38,555 bases of DNA, from contig UQIW01000022.1 of assembly GCA_900541235.1 (NCBI GenBank), positions 1 to 38,555 of the forward strand, written 5' to 3'. The position numbers and the translations under genes are program-made. This DNA is from an uncultured Collinsella sp. GTDB taxonomy: Bacteria; Actinomycetota; Coriobacteriia; Coriobacteriales; Coriobacteriaceae. Position 1 is the stretch's first letter, and each line of letters opens with the position of its first letter. Below the pieces are notes generated by a model. It made no database searches and was not told where the DNA came from. It saw only the letters and a list, made by a program, of their open reading frames with translations. Of this stretch, positions 1 through 7,611 are shown piece by piece.

Positions 1-239
1 ATCTGATGGTGTCGACGTCAATGGTATACGGGTGCATCATCGACGTCTTCAATACAGAAAATATCAGTGCGGAGTGTTTTCAAAACCAAGCCCGGCCCCG
101 GCCTGCGGTGACGTAGCTGGCAGTTCTTGGGCATCGCTTGCTGGCAGGGTTCCTTTGCTGAAATGGACTTGGCCGAAAGGGCCGCTGGTCCCGGTCGCTG
201 GTTCGCGCTTTGCGCGAACTCCGCGCTACTGGGGGTTCG
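1..239. other. non-coding stretch at window edge
   Basis: I see no supportable gene here. The open frames on the plus strand run through the downstream regulator gene on the opposite strand and lack family resemblance. A short hairpin, GTTCGCG/CGCGAAC, lies at about 201-219, close to the end of the minus-strand regulator gene, but it has no T-run that would make it a convincing terminator. A second weak hairpin (GGCC/GGCC) sits near 170-185. Confidence 0.4.
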
Positions 240-629
240 TTAGGATTCCGCCGCTTGGCCCGTCGCCTCGCCCCGGTTCAGCATCGCACTCAGTTTCTCG
301 AAGCTTTCCTCGCTCAGGCAGTGCTCCATGTGGCAGCCCTCTTGCGACGCGACCTCAGCCGAAACACCCGCATCCTCCAGCAGCCCCACGAAAAAGCAGT
401 GACGCTCCCACATTTGGCGAGCGACCTCCAGCCCTCGCTCTGTCAGATGAACATCTCGTTTGCCCATTTCGACATAGCCGTTGCTTTCCAGCGTCGCCAT
501 GGCCTTGGAAACGCTCGCCTTGGTTACGCCGAGATACTCCGCAACGTCGATCGAGCGCACGATGACCTGACGTTCCGACAGAACGTAGATTGATTCGAGA
601 TAGTCTTCTCCGGATTCACGTAGGGCCAT
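240..629 (-). CDS. DtxR/MntR-family metal-dependent transcriptional repressor
   Basis: A 129-residue metalloregulator that binds operator DNA when loaded with Fe(II) or Mn(II). The N-terminal half (residues 1-70) is a winged helix with the family opening GEDYLESIY. Likely metal ligands are D9, E12, H77, E97, C99, E102 and H103. The spacing E-G-C-H-M-E-H matches the Cys-containing site of DtxR/IdeR better than that of MntR, so iron is the better guess. The C-terminal SH3-like domain of full DtxR is absent, as in MntR-length members. I start at the ATG at 629 because AAAGG lies just upstream; the frame is open further but has no ribosome site. Three AGTTAGCC half-sites upstream suggest autoregulation. 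No metal transporter is visible in the window, so the regulated genes are unknown. Confidence 0.88.
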   Translation of the reverse strand: MALRESGEDYLESIYVLSERQVIVRSIDVAEYLGVTKASVSKAMATLESNGYVEMGKRDVHLTERGLEVARQMWERHCFFVGLLEDAGVSAEVASQEGCHMEHCLSEESFEKLSAMLNRGEATGQAAES

Positions 630-653
630 GGGCCGCCTTTCGCGATGATTGCT

Positions 654-736
654 AGTTAGCCTTTGGATACTTTCCACGGCTAACTTTACCGCAAAAGTTG
701 CCCATGTCTTACTACTTTGTCTAAAAGTTAGCCGTG
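654..736. promoter_or_regulatory. candidate DtxR-type operator array
   Basis: Three copies of AGTTAGCC lie upstream of the metalloregulator gene: direct at 654-661, inverted (GGCTAACT) at 678-685, and direct at 726-733. The last two sit inside a perfect 13-bp inverted repeat, CACGGCTAACTTT at 675-687 and AAAGTTAGCCGTG at 724-736. TTAGCC/GGCTAA resembles the centre of DtxR-family operators (TTAGSCTAA). The link to the adjacent regulator is inference. Confidence 0.55.
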
Positions 737-767
737 TTTCACAAAACGTGCGGGACGAAAACAAAAT

Positions 768-807
768 GGGGACGCCCCGCAAGGAGTGTCCCCAGGTGCC
801 AGGTGCC
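768..807. repeat. GGGGAC-type palindromic repeat, copy 1
   Basis: GGGGAC at 768-773 pairs with GTCCCC at 788-793, followed by two direct copies of AGGTGCC at 794-807. The segment at 781-800 matches 17031-17050 at 19 of 20 bases, so this is a dispersed repeat. It lies between the HAD gene end and the metalloregulator's upstream region. Confidence 0.6.
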
Positions 808-816
808 GGCCCGCAG

Positions 817-1587
817 TTACATCAATCCAAAGTGCTTCGCGGCGTTGCAGATGCCGTCGTCGTCCACGGCGGTCGTCACGTAGGTCGCTGCAGCCTTCAC
901 CGTGTCCTGCGCGTTGCCCATGGCCACGCTCGTGCCCACGGCGGAAAACATCGACAGGTCGTTCTCGCCATCGCCAAAGGCAATCGCCTCGCTCGCATCG
1001 ATGCCCAGGCGCTCCAGCGTCGCCGCCACGCCCAGGTCCTTACCGCCGTTGGCAGGGATAATGTCGCAGAACAAATCACACCAGCGCGTAGTGAGAGAAT
1101 GCGCCACCGCATCGGTCACGATATGCTCGTCGGCCGGGTCCACAAAGGCGCAGAACTGGTAGACCGGTGCGTCAAAGGCGTGCTCAAACGGCTCCTCGTG
1201 GTAGACAATCCCCGCGTTGCTTCCGGCCGTCACCACGCGCTCGGACAGGCGGTTCACAAACGAGTTCTCGCCCTGCATGCACAGCGAGTCGTAGCGCCCC
1301 TGCGCCACCTGGTCCACAATCACCGCGACGTCGTCCGGATCGATCGGGCAGCTGCGGTAAACGCCCTCGGCATCAAAACAGTGCTGGCCCGAAAGCGTAA
1401 TGTACGCATCCCAACCCAAGTCGAGCAGCCAATCGGACATCTGGTAGGTCGGGCGACCCGTGGCGATCACGCACGCAATCCCCTGCTCGTGAAAACTGTC
1501 GAGCACCTGCCGCGCCGACGCCGGGATCCGGTGCGTCTTAAAGCTCAGCAGCGTGCCGTCGATATCGAAAAACGCAGCCTTGATCAT
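817..1587 (-). CDS. Cof-type HAD-superfamily phosphatase
   Basis: A 256-residue cytoplasmic phosphatase of the HAD superfamily, Cof/YkrA-like class IIB. Motif I is DIDGTL near the N-terminus (residues 8-13), with the first Asp as nucleophile. Motif II is ATGR, motif III the Lys of NGGKDLG, and motif IV GDGENDLSM. A large cap domain lies between motifs II and III, as usual in this class. Substrates in the family are sugar phosphates, flavin nucleotides or pyridoxal phosphate; nothing here decides between them. The gene begins 6 nt after the stop of the ABC-F gene, with GAGG upstream, so the two are almost certainly co-transcribed. Confidence 0.9.
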   Translation of the reverse strand: MIKAAFFDIDGTLLSFKTHRIPASARQVLDSFHEQGIACVIATGRPTYQMSDWLLDLGWDAYITLSGQHCFDAEGVYRSCPIDPDDVAVIVDQVAQGRYDSLCMQGENSFVNRLSERVVTAGSNAGIVYHEEPFEHAFDAPVYQFCAFVDPADEHIVTDAVAHSLTTRWCDLFCDIIPANGGKDLGVAATLERLGIDASEAIAFGDGENDLSMFSAVGTSVAMGNAQDTVKAAATYVTTAVDDDGICNAAKHFGLM

Positions 1588-1593
1588 CCTCGT

Positions 1594-3453
1594 CTACTCC
1601 TCGCCCTCGAGCTTCTCGCTCGCCTCGAGCCACGCCATCTCCAACTCGTCCATGGCGGCGTGGGCCTCGTCGATCTTTGCCTGCTGCTCGCCGAGCGCGG
1701 TGTAGTTGGTCGGATCGACCTGGGCCATGGCGGCCTCGGCCTCCTCCACGCGGGCGCGCTGCGTCTCCATCTTGCGCTCGAGCGAGCTCACCTCACGGCG
1801 AAGCTTTTGACGTTCGGCGTTGGAAAGGCCGTTGGGCTGACCGCTCGACTTGGGCTTTTCGGCCGCAGCCGCCGCGGCACCGGTGTCGAACGTGCCGGTC
1901 TTGGCGCTCGGCGCGCCCACGGGCTCGCCCTCGGCCGTGGCGTTGCACAGGCGCAGGTACTGGTCGACGCCGCCGGGCATATGCGTAAGATGGCCATCGA
2001 GCAGTGCCCACTGCTGGTCGGTCACGCGCTCCATGAGGAAACGGTCGTGCGTCACCAGAATCAGCGTGCCGGGCCAGCCGTCGAGCAGATCCTCGACAAT
2101 CGCGAGCATGTCGGCATCCAGGTCGTTGCCGGGCTCGTCCAGGATGAGTACGTTGGGCTCGTCCAGGATCGTCAGCAGCAGAGACAGGCGACGGCGCTGG
2201 CCGCCCGAAAGATCGCCGATGCGGCTCCAGAGCTGCTGCGTCGTAAAGCCCAGACGCTCGCAGAGCTTCTCGGGCGAAGTCTCCTTGCCGTCGATGACGT
2301 AGTACTTCTTATAGTGGCTGAGCACCTCGCGGATCGTGTCGCCCATGTAGGGCTCGAGCTCCTCGAGCTGCTGCGACAGCACGCCAAAGCGCACCGTCTG
2401 GCCGATCTTCACGCGGCCGCGCAGGGGCGCGATCTTGCCCTGAATCACGTCGAGTAGCGTCGACTTGCCGGCACCGTTCTCACCCAAAAGACCATAGCGG
2501 TCGCCCGCACCGATGAGCCAGGTCACGTCGGAGAGCACCTGCTTGGGCGCGCCGTCGGTATCCGTATAGCCGGCGTCCACGTCGACCACGTCGATAACCT
2601 GCTTGCCCAGGCGGCTCACGGCCAGGCGCTTGAGCTCCAGCTCGTCACGCACGGGCGGCACGTCGGCAATCAGCTCGCGGGCGGCCTCCACGCGAAACTT
2701 AGGCTTGGTGGAACGGGCCTGGGCGCCGCGGCTCAGCCACGCGAGCTCCTTGCGCGCCATGTTGCGACGGCGCTCCTCGGTGACGGCGGCCATGCGGTCG
2801 CGCTCCACGCGCTGCAGGATGTAGGCCGAGTAACCACCCTCGAAGGGGTCGACCTGGCCGTCGTGGACCTCCCACATGCTGGTGCAGACCTCGTCCAAGA
2901 ACCAGCGGTCGTGCGTGACCACGAGCATCGCGCCCTGACCGCGCTGCCAGCGGGCCTTTAAGTGACGCGCGAGCCAGTTGATGGTGCGCATGTCCAGGTG
3001 GTTGGTGGGCTCGTCGAGCATGAGCACGTCGTAGTCGCCGATCAACAGGCGCGCGAGGTCCACACGACGGCGCTGGCCGCCCGAAAGCTCGCCCACCGTG
3101 CCCTCCCAGGGCACATCGCTAATGAGGCCGGCGAGGATCTGGCGTGTGCGGGGGCTCGACGCCCACTCGTACTCGGGCATGTCGCCCACGACGGCATGAT
3201 GCACGGTATCGGTGTCGACAAGCTGGTCCTTTTGGCCGAGCAGACCGATCGTCGTGCCGCGGCGGTGCGTCACGCGGCCATCGTCGGGCTCCAGCGTGCC
3301 GGCGAGCACGCTCAGCAGCGTCGACTTGCCGTCGCCGTTTTTACCGACAATACCAATGCGGTCGCCCTCGCCCACGCCGAGCGTCACGCTATCGAAAATA
3401 TGCTTGGTGGGAAACTCTAGGCTGATGGAATCGCATCCCAAAAGAATCGCCAT
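1594..3453 (-). CDS. ABC-F family ATPase, Uup-like
   Basis: A 619-residue soluble protein with two ABC nucleotide-binding domains and no membrane segments, the ABC-F architecture. These proteins act on the ribosome or in DNA repair rather than in transport. Domain 1 has Walker A GKNGDGKST (about residues 37-45), signature LSGGQRRR and Walker B VLMLDEPTNHLD. Domain 2 has Walker A GENGAGKST, signature LSGGQRRR and Walker B VLILDEPGNDLD, where Gly replaces the usual Thr. The last ~80 residues, after an Ala-rich linker, form a charged coiled coil typical of Uup. I start at the ATG at 3453, which has AAGGAGC 7 nt upstream; the longer frame lacks such a site. It leads an operon with the HAD gene. 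A resistance-type ABC-F cannot be excluded but the C-terminal coil argues for Uup. Confidence 0.9.
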   Translation of the reverse strand: MAILLGCDSISLEFPTKHIFDSVTLGVGEGDRIGIVGKNGDGKSTLLSVLAGTLEPDDGRVTHRRGTTIGLLGQKDQLVDTDTVHHAVVGDMPEYEWASSPRTRQILAGLISDVPWEGTVGELSGGQRRRVDLARLLIGDYDVLMLDEPTNHLDMRTINWLARHLKARWQRGQGAMLVVTHDRWFLDEVCTSMWEVHDGQVDPFEGGYSAYILQRVERDRMAAVTEERRRNMARKELAWLSRGAQARSTKPKFRVEAARELIADVPPVRDELELKRLAVSRLGKQVIDVVDVDAGYTDTDGAPKQVLSDVTWLIGAGDRYGLLGENGAGKSTLLDVIQGKIAPLRGRVKIGQTVRFGVLSQQLEELEPYMGDTIREVLSHYKKYYVIDGKETSPEKLCERLGFTTQQLWSRIGDLSGGQRRRLSLLLTILDEPNVLILDEPGNDLDADMLAIVEDLLDGWPGTLILVTHDRFLMERVTDQQWALLDGHLTHMPGGVDQYLRLCNATAEGEPVGAPSAKTGTFDTGAAAAAAEKPKSSGQPNGLSNAERQKLRREVSSLERKMETQRARVEEAEAAMAQVDPTNYTALGEQQAKIDEAHAAMDELEMAWLEASEKLEGEE

Positions 3454-3514
3454 ATGCCCTGCTCCTTCGTAGAAATTCAACGTTGTCCATGATAGCAGCG
3501 AGCCCCACCCCAAA

Positions 3515-3547
3515 CCACCACGAAGGTGCCTGTCCCCTTTGTGGTGG
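3515..3547. repeat. GGGGAC-type palindromic repeat, copy 2
   Basis: CCACCACGAAGG at 3515-3526 pairs with CCTTTGTGGTGG at 3536-3547 with one mismatch. The centre carries AGGTGCCTGTCCCC, the same words seen in the other GGGGAC-type repeats here. It lies between the ABC-F start and the pst terminator. Confidence 0.6.
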
Positions 3548-3565
3548 TCGATTCGGTCGCAGAGT

Positions 3566-3604
3566 AAAAAGGCGGGCCATCTCGCAAAAGAGATGACCCG
3601 CCTC
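3566..3604 (-). terminator. rho-independent terminator of the pst operon
   Basis: On the minus strand GAGGCGGGTCATCTC pairs with GAGATGGCCCGCC across a 6-nt loop and is followed by TTTTT. It lies about 55 nt after the pstB stop, so it closes pstSCAB. Confidence 0.85.
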
Positions 3605-3658
3605 TCCAATCAGTCCCGTGGCGACCGTGGCCGCCGCGGGCCTCAAGCATGTCCCGGA

Positions 3659-4531
3659 CTAGGAGAACATGCCGGTGAGGTAATCATTCAGCCGCTTATC
3701 CTTGGGCCGTTGGAAAATCTCGTCGGTCTCGTCGTACTCGACCATATCGCCCATGTAGAAGAACGCCGTGCGGTTGGACACGCGCGACGCCTGTTCCATG
3801 TTGTGCGTCACGATGACGATGGCGCGGTCGGCAACGATCGATGACATCAGGTCCTCAATCGCCAGCGTCGAGATGGGGTCGAGCGCCGAGCAGGGCTCGT
3901 CAAACAGGATCACGTCGGGGTTGAGCGCCAGCGTGCGCGCAATGCACAGACGTTGCTGCTGACCGCCCGAAAGCGCGTAGGCGCTCTTGTCGAGCTTGTC
4001 CTTGACCTCGTCCCACAGCGCCGCGCCGCGTAGGCTCTCCTCGACCATGCGATCGAGCTCGTCACGGTCGGTGATGCCGTGGCGCTTGGGCGCAAACGTG
4101 ATGTTGTCGCGAATAGACTTGCGGAAGGGGTTGGGCTGCTGGAACACCATGCCAATGGAGCGACGCAGCTCGTAGGTGTTCTCGGTCCTGGTGTTCACGT
4201 TGCGCCCGCGGTAGTTGATCTCGCCCTCCACGCGGCAGCCGCGAATCTCGCGATTCATCAGGTTGAGGCTGCGCAAGAAGGTCGACTTACCGCAGCCCGA
4301 AGGCCCGATGAGCGCTGTGATCTCACCCTTGTGGAAGTCGAGCGACGTGTTGTGCAGCGCATGGTGGTCGCCATAGTACACATTGACGTCCTTGGTGGAG
4401 AGCGCGACCTCGTCGCTCACGGCCTTGCCGCTCACGCGAACGCGCTTCTCGCTCTCCCCCACGCTCGACAAAAAGTCCTGGGTCTCGGACGTGACTACCT
4501 CGGTTGCGGGCGTTGCATTTATCTCGCTCAT
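3659..4531 (-). CDS. pstB: phosphate ABC transporter ATP-binding protein
   Basis: The 290-residue ATPase subunit of the PstSCAB high-affinity phosphate importer. It has Walker A GPSGCGKST, Q-loop FQQPNPF, signature LSGGQQQR, Walker B VILFDEPCSALDP and the switch His in VTHNMEQ. DEPCSALDP and FQQPNPF are characteristic of PstB. The N-terminus carries about 40 extra polar residues before the ABC core, longer than most PstB proteins. Its ATG overlaps the pstA stop (ATGA), which suggests translational coupling. It is the last gene of the operon; no phoU follows, which is a little unusual because phoU often does. Confidence 0.97.
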   Translation of the reverse strand: MSEINATPATEVVTSETQDFLSSVGESEKRVRVSGKAVSDEVALSTKDVNVYYGDHHALHNTSLDFHKGEITALIGPSGCGKSTFLRSLNLMNREIRGCRVEGEINYRGRNVNTRTENTYELRRSIGMVFQQPNPFRKSIRDNITFAPKRHGITDRDELDRMVEESLRGAALWDEVKDKLDKSAYALSGGQQQRLCIARTLALNPDVILFDEPCSALDPISTLAIEDLMSSIVADRAIVIVTHNMEQASRVSNRTAFFYMGDMVEYDETDEIFQRPKDKRLNDYLTGMFS

Positions 4532-5454
4532 TCGGCCGTCATCCTCCTTGCCAGTTGCTTGCCCACGATACGGGCGACTACGTTAAACAGCAGCACGCAA
4601 ATCATCAGCAGCGCCGCGGTGCCCCAAACGATCTGCTGTGCCTCAGGGCTCCCCTCGCCGTAAATCTTGTAGATGTGCACGGCGAGCGACTCACCGGGGC
4701 GGAACACGTTCCAGGCGCAGGTGGGACTCGACAGGTTAAAGCTCAAGAAGTTCAGGCGCACCGGCGAGCTCATGCCCGAGGTAAAGAGCAGCGCCGCGGC
4801 CTCGCCAAACACGCGGCCGGCCGAAAGCACGATGCCGGTCACGATGGCAGGCATGGCCTCGGGGATCAGGATGTGCAGCGTGGCCTCCCAGCGGGTAAGG
4901 CCCATGGCCAGGCACGCATCGCGCTGGGCCTGCGGCACGTCCTCGAGCGCCTGCTGAATCACGCGCACCAGAATGGGGATGTTGAACATGGTGAGCGCGA
5001 CGGCGCCGGAGATGATGGAGTACTTCCAGCCCAGCTGCACCGAGAACACCAGAAAGCCGAACATGCCGACGACGATGGACGGCAGCGAGGACAGTGTCTC
5101 GATGGCGGTGGAGGCGATGTCGCGGATAGGGCCGTTCGGCGCGTACTCAACCAGAAAGACCGCTCCGCCCAGACTGATGGGCACCGAGATGACCAGAGTG
5201 ATCAGCAGCAGGTAGAACGAGTCGAATAGCTGGTAGAGCACGCCGCCTTGGGTTCCGTTGGCGCGCGCGGGCTGCGTGAGAAACCCCGGCTGGAACAGCA
5301 TCGAGACGCCCTCGAACAGGATATAGGCCACCATGGAGATGACGATGAGCATGACGATGGCGACGATTGCCGTCAGCACGCCCGTGGCGATGCGGTCCTG
5401 CCTTTGGACCCGCCCGAGTCTCGTCTCGTCGATATGGATGCGCGTGCTAGCCAC
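4528..5454 (-). CDS. pstA: phosphate ABC transporter permease PstA
   Basis: A 308-residue inner-membrane permease with about six transmembrane helices and a BPD_transp_1 domain. The EAA-type loop that contacts the ATPase is visible as QRDACLAMGLTRWEA. It forms the phosphate channel with PstC. The start is a GTG at 5454 inside the end of pstC (8-nt overlap), preceded by GAAGG. The 4-nt overlap with pstB and this overlap with pstC indicate one tightly coupled mRNA. Confidence 0.95.
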   Translation of the reverse strand: MASTRIHIDETRLGRVQRQDRIATGVLTAIVAIVMLIVISMVAYILFEGVSMLFQPGFLTQPARANGTQGGVLYQLFDSFYLLLITLVISVPISLGGAVFLVEYAPNGPIRDIASTAIETLSSLPSIVVGMFGFLVFSVQLGWKYSIISGAVALTMFNIPILVRVIQQALEDVPQAQRDACLAMGLTRWEATLHILIPEAMPAIVTGIVLSAGRVFGEAAALLFTSGMSSPVRLNFLSFNLSSPTCAWNVFRPGESLAVHIYKIYGEGSPEAQQIVWGTAALLMICVLLFNVVARIVGKQLARRMTAE

Positions 5455-6355
5455 GAGCCTTCGCCCCCTTGCGGCCGATAAGGTGGATGATCAGGATGAA
5501 GATGAGGCTCATGCCCATCAGCAGCAGACCGAGCGCCCACAGAACATCGTCCTGGGCCGAGCCCTCGGCATAGACTGCCATAGACGTGGTGAGCGTGGTG
5601 GTGATGGTGGACGCCGGCGACAGCAGCGACGTCGGCATGGCCTCGATGCCGCCGATAACCATGCGCACAGCGAGCGTTTCGCCAAAGGCGCGGGTCATAC
5701 CGAGGATGACCGCGGTCATGAGCGACGGCATGGCAGACTTGAGTACCACGTGCCAGATGGTCTGCCAGCGGGTATAGCCCAGAGCAAGCGAACCCTGACG
5801 GTAGCTGTCGGGCACGGCGCGCAGGCCATCGACCGAAAGGGTGGTCATCGTCGGCAGGATCATGACGGCCAGCACGATGGCGCCAGGCAGGATGCCCAGG
5901 CCCGTACTCACGTGGAAAACGCTCTTCATAAGGCCGACGACCACGTGAAAACCGATCAGGCCAAAGACGACCGAGGGAATACCGGTCAAAAGCTCAATGA
6001 GCGGCTGAAAGACCTTGGAACCAAACTTAGGGCTAATCTCGACCGCAAAGATGGCAGAGCCGATGGCGATGGGCAGCGCGATGAGCGTGGAGAGCACCAT
6101 GACCGCAAACGAGGTGACGATCAGAGGCAGGGCGCCGGTGTAAGGCAGACCGTTTTCGGCTGTGTTGGCCAGGTCCCACTTGGTGCCGGTGAAGAACTCG
6201 ACGACCGAAACGCCATCCTTGAAAAAAGCCGAGAGGCCCTTTTGGGCGACCATAAAGATGAGCGCGGCAACGACAAGCGTCACGAGCGCTACGCACGCGC
6301 CCGTGACGCCCAGGCCCACGTTCTCAAGGTCGCGCTTTGGCAGCTGTTTTGCCAT
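5447..6355 (-). CDS. pstC: phosphate ABC transporter permease PstC
   Basis: A 302-residue membrane permease of the Pst importer with about six helices. The segment LTGIPSVVFGLIGFHVV and the coupling loop SYRQGSLALGYTRWQT are typical of PstC. The ATG at 6355 has AAAGG upstream. It follows pstS after a 24-nt gap and overlaps pstA, so it is second in the operon. Confidence 0.95.
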   Translation of the reverse strand: MAKQLPKRDLENVGLGVTGACVALVTLVVAALIFMVAQKGLSAFFKDGVSVVEFFTGTKWDLANTAENGLPYTGALPLIVTSFAVMVLSTLIALPIAIGSAIFAVEISPKFGSKVFQPLIELLTGIPSVVFGLIGFHVVVGLMKSVFHVSTGLGILPGAIVLAVMILPTMTTLSVDGLRAVPDSYRQGSLALGYTRWQTIWHVVLKSAMPSLMTAVILGMTRAFGETLAVRMVIGGIEAMPTSLLSPASTITTTLTTSMAVYAEGSAQDDVLWALGLLLMGMSLIFILIIHLIGRKGAKARG

Positions 6356-6379
6356 TGCAAACCTTTCCGGGGCGATTAC

Positions 6380-7318
6380 TTATTTAGCAGAGACCTTGCC
6401 GCTGGCGTCCTTGACGACCTTCATGGCAGAGACAGGGATAAAGCCCTGCTCCTCGACAAGCTTGCCCTGGACGTCGTCGGAAAGCATAAAGTCCAGGAAG
6501 GCCTTGGTGGCCTCGTCGGCGTCCTTGGCGCAGTACATGTGCTCGGTCGCCCAGATCTTGAAGGAGTCGTCGGTGACGTTCTTGCTCTTGGGCTCGACAC
6601 CCTCGACCTTGACGGCGTTGAACTTGGAATCGTCAAAGTGCGAGAAGTCGAGGTAGGAAATGGCGTTGTCGGTACTGGCCATCTGGGTCTGGACGTCGCC
6701 GGACTTGTCGAGCTCGGCGTCGCCCTTAAAGTCGACGGCCTCGTCGCCAAAGACGGCGGCCTCGAAGGTGGCGCGGGTACCGGAGCCGGCCTTGCGGTTG
6801 AGGACAACGATCTTGGCGTCGTCGCCGCCGACCTCCTTCCAGTTGGTGATCTGGCCGGAGAAGATGCCCTTGAGCTGCTCGAGGGACAAATCGTCGACCG
6901 TCACGTTCTTAGAGACGACGGGGCCCATGCCCACAACGGCGACCTCGTGGTCGACGAGGTTCTTGACCTGGTCGGCCTCGAGCTTGGTCTCGGCGAAGAC
7001 GTCGGAGTTACCAATGGTGACGGTGCCGGCGGCGACAGCGGTCAGACCCTTGCCCGAACCGTTGCCCGAGCCGGAGACGGAGACGTCGGGGTTGGCGTCC
7101 ATGAACTTCTCGGCAGCAGCCTCGACGAGAGCCTGGAACGAGGAGGCGCCGTCGTAGGTCACCTCGCCGGAGACGGACTCGGCAGCAGCGGCGCTACCCT
7201 TGTCGGCGGCGTCGGATGCGCCGGAGCCGCCGCAACCAACGAGGCCGAGACCGACGATGCTGGCGAGACCACCAGCGAGGCCGAGGAACTGACGACGAGA
7301 ATAAGCCTGATCGAGCAT
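6380..7318 (-). CDS. pstS: phosphate-binding lipoprotein PstS
   Basis: The 312-residue substrate-binding protein that captures phosphate outside the membrane. The N-terminus has a twin-arginine motif SRRQFLGLAGG and a lipobox ending LVGCGG, so it is probably exported by the Tat route and lipid-anchored at that Cys. The phosphate-binding pattern appears as GSGNGSGKG and later RKAGSGTRATFE. I start at the ATG at 7318 because AAAGGAAG lies 4-8 nt upstream; the longer frame has none. It is the first gene of pstSCAB. No clear Pho-box repeats were found upstream. Confidence 0.95.
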   Translation of the reverse strand: MLDQAYSRRQFLGLAGGLASIVGLGLVGCGGSGASDAADKGSAAAAESVSGEVTYDGASSFQALVEAAAEKFMDANPDVSVSGSGNGSGKGLTAVAAGTVTIGNSDVFAETKLEADQVKNLVDHEVAVVGMGPVVSKNVTVDDLSLEQLKGIFSGQITNWKEVGGDDAKIVVLNRKAGSGTRATFEAAVFGDEAVDFKGDAELDKSGDVQTQMASTDNAISYLDFSHFDDSKFNAVKVEGVEPKSKNVTDDSFKIWATEHMYCAKDADEATKAFLDFMLSDDVQGKLVEEQGFIPVSAMKVVKDASGKVSAK

Positions 7319-7611
7319 GATCTTCCTTTCATACATGCGAATCGCGGGCACCCTGCCCGCTTTGCTGTTTGGAAAGATACGGCCTCGATCGGGCGACGAC
7401 CGCCTTATCTGCGGTTTCTTACGGCCATTTGATAGACCCTTACCGCAAGCGCGGCCCAGCCTTTACAAACGGATAACAATCCAGCGCCGAACATGGCGCA
7501 CCTTTTACACCAATAAAAACAAAGTTGCGGTGAAACAGTTCCTGCTTGGCCATCAAATGGCCCATTCTAGGAACTATTCCACCGCAACTTAGATTGGGAA
7601 ACCGCGAAACC
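7319..7611. other. pstS leader region with no gene
   Basis: This 293-bp stretch separates the dipeptidase end from pstS. It must hold the pst promoter, but I find no convincing -35/-10 pair. A small GC hairpin (GCGGGC/GCCCGC) lies near 7345-7360, and the palindromic repeat at 7522-7590 fills the distal part. Confidence 0.5.
7522..7590. repeat. GTTGCGGTG-type nested palindrome, copy 1
   Basis: A 69-nt imperfect hairpin with three nested arms: AAGTTGCGGTG (7522-7532) with CACCGCAACTT (7580-7590), AGTTCCT (7537-7543) with AGGAACT (7569-7575), and GGCCAT with ATGGCC. Its right end shares an 18-nt sequence (7576-7593) with 10849-10866, which ends a second, different hairpin. No T-run follows on either strand, so it is a repeat more than a terminator. 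Confidence 0.7.

Noticed and set aside
649..2457. 602-codon open frame on the plus strand
   Set aside because: It lies opposite the HAD and ABC-F genes, whose motifs are complete, and its protein is Arg/His/Leu-rich with no family resemblance: a GC-driven shadow.
5333..7432. 699-codon open frame on the plus strand
   Set aside because: It runs antisense to pstA, pstC and pstS. The Asp/His/Arg-rich composition reflects codon mirror effects.
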